Assembly (NCBI GenBank): GCA_900555765.1 | Contig: USMA01000063.1 | Span: 1 to 6,201 of the forward strand | Reading direction: 5' to 3' | Source: an uncultured Collinsella sp. | GTDB lineage: Bacteria; Actinomycetota; Coriobacteriia; Coriobacteriales; Coriobacteriaceae | DNA length: 6,201 nucleotides | Part shown: positions 4,672 to 6,201 of the stretch, piece by piece | Position numbering within the stretch: position 1 is the first letter of the stretch | Layout of the letters: the number at the start of each line of letters is the position of its first letter | The notes under the pieces: model-generated | What the model was told of the DNA's origin: nothing | The model's input: the letters and a program-made list of their open reading frames with translations, nothing else | Database searches by the model: none | Made by a program: the position numbers and the translations under genes

Positions 4672-6201
4672 TACGCCTTGACGGTCGCAACGCCCCTGAA
4701 GGACATGCTCGTCGTGCCGATGCCCTTGAAGCCATCGAGGGCCTCGCCGTTGGGCGCAGTGGACGGATCGTCCCAAGAAGCGGAGACGGTCTTGACATGG
4801 ACAACGGGGTACAGAACGGCGTTGTCGGCAATGATGTCGAAGCACTCGTTCCACTTCTTCTGCTGCTCGTCGCCCTCGGCGGCAAGAGCCTCATCCATGA
4901 GGCCGTGGAGCTTCTGCCACTCAGCGGACTCCTTCCACGGGCAACGGGTCTGCATCCAGACGTTGTCGCCGAACCACCAGTTGAGCAGCAGGTCGGGGTC
5001 GGCGCCGAAGCAGGAAGGAGCGCCAGGGGCAAGGAGGATATCGTAGGCCTCGCCGCCGTCGATGGCAGCGTAGGTGGCCGGCGAGGTATCGGTCTGGATG
5101 GTCACATCGAAGCCGAGAGCGTCGAGGTCGTTCTTGGCCTGGGCGGCCATGCCCTTAATCTGCTCGTTGTCGGTGGTGCGTAGGGTGATGGCACCCGGGG
5201 TGATGCCAGACTCCTCGATGAGCTTCTTAGCCTTCTTGGCGTCGGTCTTGTACACCGTGGAAGCCTCATGATTGTTGGTGAAGCTCTTGGGCAGGTAGCA
5301 GCTGGCAGCGGTGGCAAGGCCGGCGAAGGTGTTGCTGACCATCTTCTCGGTGTCGAGCGCATACATGACAGCCTGACGGACCTTGACGTTGTTCCAAGGC
5401 TCCTTGGCTACGTTGAACATGATGAAGCGGGTGCCGAAACCCTGAACGTTATCGATCTTGCAGCCGGCGCTCTCAAGCTGGTCGACGGCGTCAGCGGTAA
5501 CGAGCTCCATAACGAGCGTGGAGCCCTCCTGCTGAGCGGTAACGCGAGCGGTGGGGTCGGTCAGGATGCTGTACTGGATCTTCTTATCCTCGGCAGCGTA
5601 CTCACCGTTGTACTCGGGGTTGGGAACCAGGGTGATCTCGGTATCGGAGATAGAGTCGTACATCCAGGGGCCGGAGCCGATCGGCTGCTTGGCGCGATCC
5701 TCCTCGGTCTGGGTGGCCGGGGTAACGCGGACGATGGCCAGACGATCCTTGAGCAGGGAGAAGTTGGGGACCTTGGTCTTGACCGTCACGGTGCTGGCGT
5801 CCTTGGCCTCGATGGACTCGAACGGCTGGAAGAACGGAGCATAGGTAGCGGAAGCGGCGCAAGCGGTGTAGGAGGCAACGACATCGTCAGCGGTGACCTC
5901 GGTGCCATCGGAGAACTTGGCGCCCTTGCGGATGGTGACCTCGAAAGTGGTGTCGTCCACAGACTTGGGATCGTCGGTGGCGAGCTCGTTGAAGGTGCTG
6001 TAGTCGTGGTAATCGATGCCGTAGAGGCCCTCGACGACGTGCCAGTTAGCACCCAGGCCCACAGCGGAGCCGGTGCTGGCGGGATCGAAGCTGGACGGAG
6101 CGTAAGCGGAACCAGCGGTGATCACGCCGCCGCCACGGTTGGCGGAATCGGTGGAACCGGAAGCGGAACCCTCGTCGCTAGAGCAGCCACCGCAGCCGGT
6201 G
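4671..6201 (-). CDS. Family 5 extracellular solute-binding lipoprotein (DppA/OppA type), N-terminus cut
   Basis: The ligand-capturing subunit of the importer, expected to be lipid-anchored on the outer face of the membrane. About 509 residues are visible. The reading frame runs open to the right edge and begins Thr-Gly-Cys-Gly-Gly-Cys-Ser-Ser; Thr-Gly-Cys fits the end of a lipobox, making visible residue 3 the likely lipidated Cys. A Ser/Gly/Asp-rich tether follows to about residue 25. Only the signal peptide appears to be missing. The GTG at 6123-6125 is therefore internal and not the start. Family features include FSDGTEVTADDV (visible 96-107), IGSGPW (174-179), and FNVAKEPWNNVKVRQAVMYA (262-281), the hinge-side helix motif of this family. 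The C-terminus ends soon after SFRGVATVKA, with a TAA stop. The family binds peptides, nickel, or oligosaccharides, and the ligand cannot be read from these motifs. The 157-nt gap to the permease gene carries several hairpins. Confidence 0.94.
   Translation of the reverse strand, partial: TGCGGCSSDEGSASGSTDSANRGGGVITAGSAYAPSSFDPASTGSAVGLGANWHVVEGLYGIDYHDYSTFNELATDDPKSVDDTTFEVTIRKGAKFSDGTEVTADDVVASYTACAASATYAPFFQPFESIEAKDASTVTVKTKVPNFSLLKDRLAIVRVTPATQTEEDRAKQPIGSGPWMYDSISDTEITLVPNPEYNGEYAAEDKKIQYSILTDPTARVTAQQEGSTLVMELVTADAVDQLESAGCKIDNVQGFGTRFIMFNVAKEPWNNVKVRQAVMYALDTEKMVSNTFAGLATAASCYLPKSFTNNHEASTVYKTDAKKAKKLIEESGITPGAITLRTTDNEQIKGMAAQAKNDLDALGFDVTIQTDTSPATYAAIDGGEAYDILLAPGAPSCFGADPDLLLNWWFGDNVWMQTRCPWKESAEWQKLHGLMDEALAAEGDEQQKKWNECFDIIADNAVLYPVVHVKTVSASWDDPSTAPNGEALDGFKGIGTTSMSFRGVATVKA

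Noticed and set aside
6123..6125. GTG as the start of the binding protein
   Set aside because: The frame stays open upstream to the window edge and encodes a Thr-Gly-Cys lipobox end and a Ser/Gly tether, so the true start lies beyond 6201.
1..6201. A previously undescribed system, mobile element, CRISPR array or structural RNA gene
   Set aside because: The known importer and esterase genes account for nearly all of the sequence. Gaps are 80 nt (630-709), 3 nt and 157 nt (4514-4670), holding only hairpins and ribosome sites. No direct repeats, transposase or tRNA-like fold were seen.

Overview
The window reads as an ordinary but well-preserved piece of a GC-rich bacterial chromosome. Every gene I can support is on the minus strand. 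The high GC, near absence of TTA/CTA/TCA codons, strong Shine-Dalgarno sequences, a Gly/Ser-rich lipoprotein N-terminus and an ABC permease fused to its ATPase all suggest a high-GC Gram-positive. A gut Coriobacteriia member such as Collinsella is my best guess, but this is inference and no marker gene is present.

Reading with transcription (right to left): (1) a family 5 solute-binding lipoprotein, cut by the right edge inside its signal peptide at the lipobox (>6201-4671); (2) a 157-base intergenic stretch that can fold into four consecutive stem-loops (4671-4554); (3) a DppB/OppB-type permease (4513-3557); (4) a 671-residue protein joining a DppC/OppC-type permease to a DppD/OppD-type ATPase (3553-1538); (5) a DppF/OppF-type ATPase (1537-710); (6) a 10-bp perfect hairpin (693-666); (7) the first ~209 residues of an acetyl xylan esterase/cephalosporin-C deacetylase (CE7) alpha/beta hydrolase, cut by the left edge (629-<1).

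Genes 1-5 form one complete importer of the dipeptide/oligopeptide/nickel class. The lipoprotein captures the ligand outside the membrane, the two permease domains form the channel, and the two ATPase domains drive it. The five usual subunits are encoded by four genes. The spacing (3-nt gap, then 0-nt gap) points to a translationally coupled operon. Hairpins after the binding-protein gene could allow it to be expressed above the membrane parts. The esterase downstream may share the transcript and hints, without proving it, that the ligand could be an acetylated oligosaccharide rather than a peptide.

No mobile element, CRISPR array, tRNA or rRNA was seen, and I found no convincing previously undescribed system. 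The points most worth a second look are the subunit fusion with its altered Cys-less tail, the hairpin chain, and the fact that the three transporter membrane/ATPase genes lie in one reading frame separated only by amber codons.
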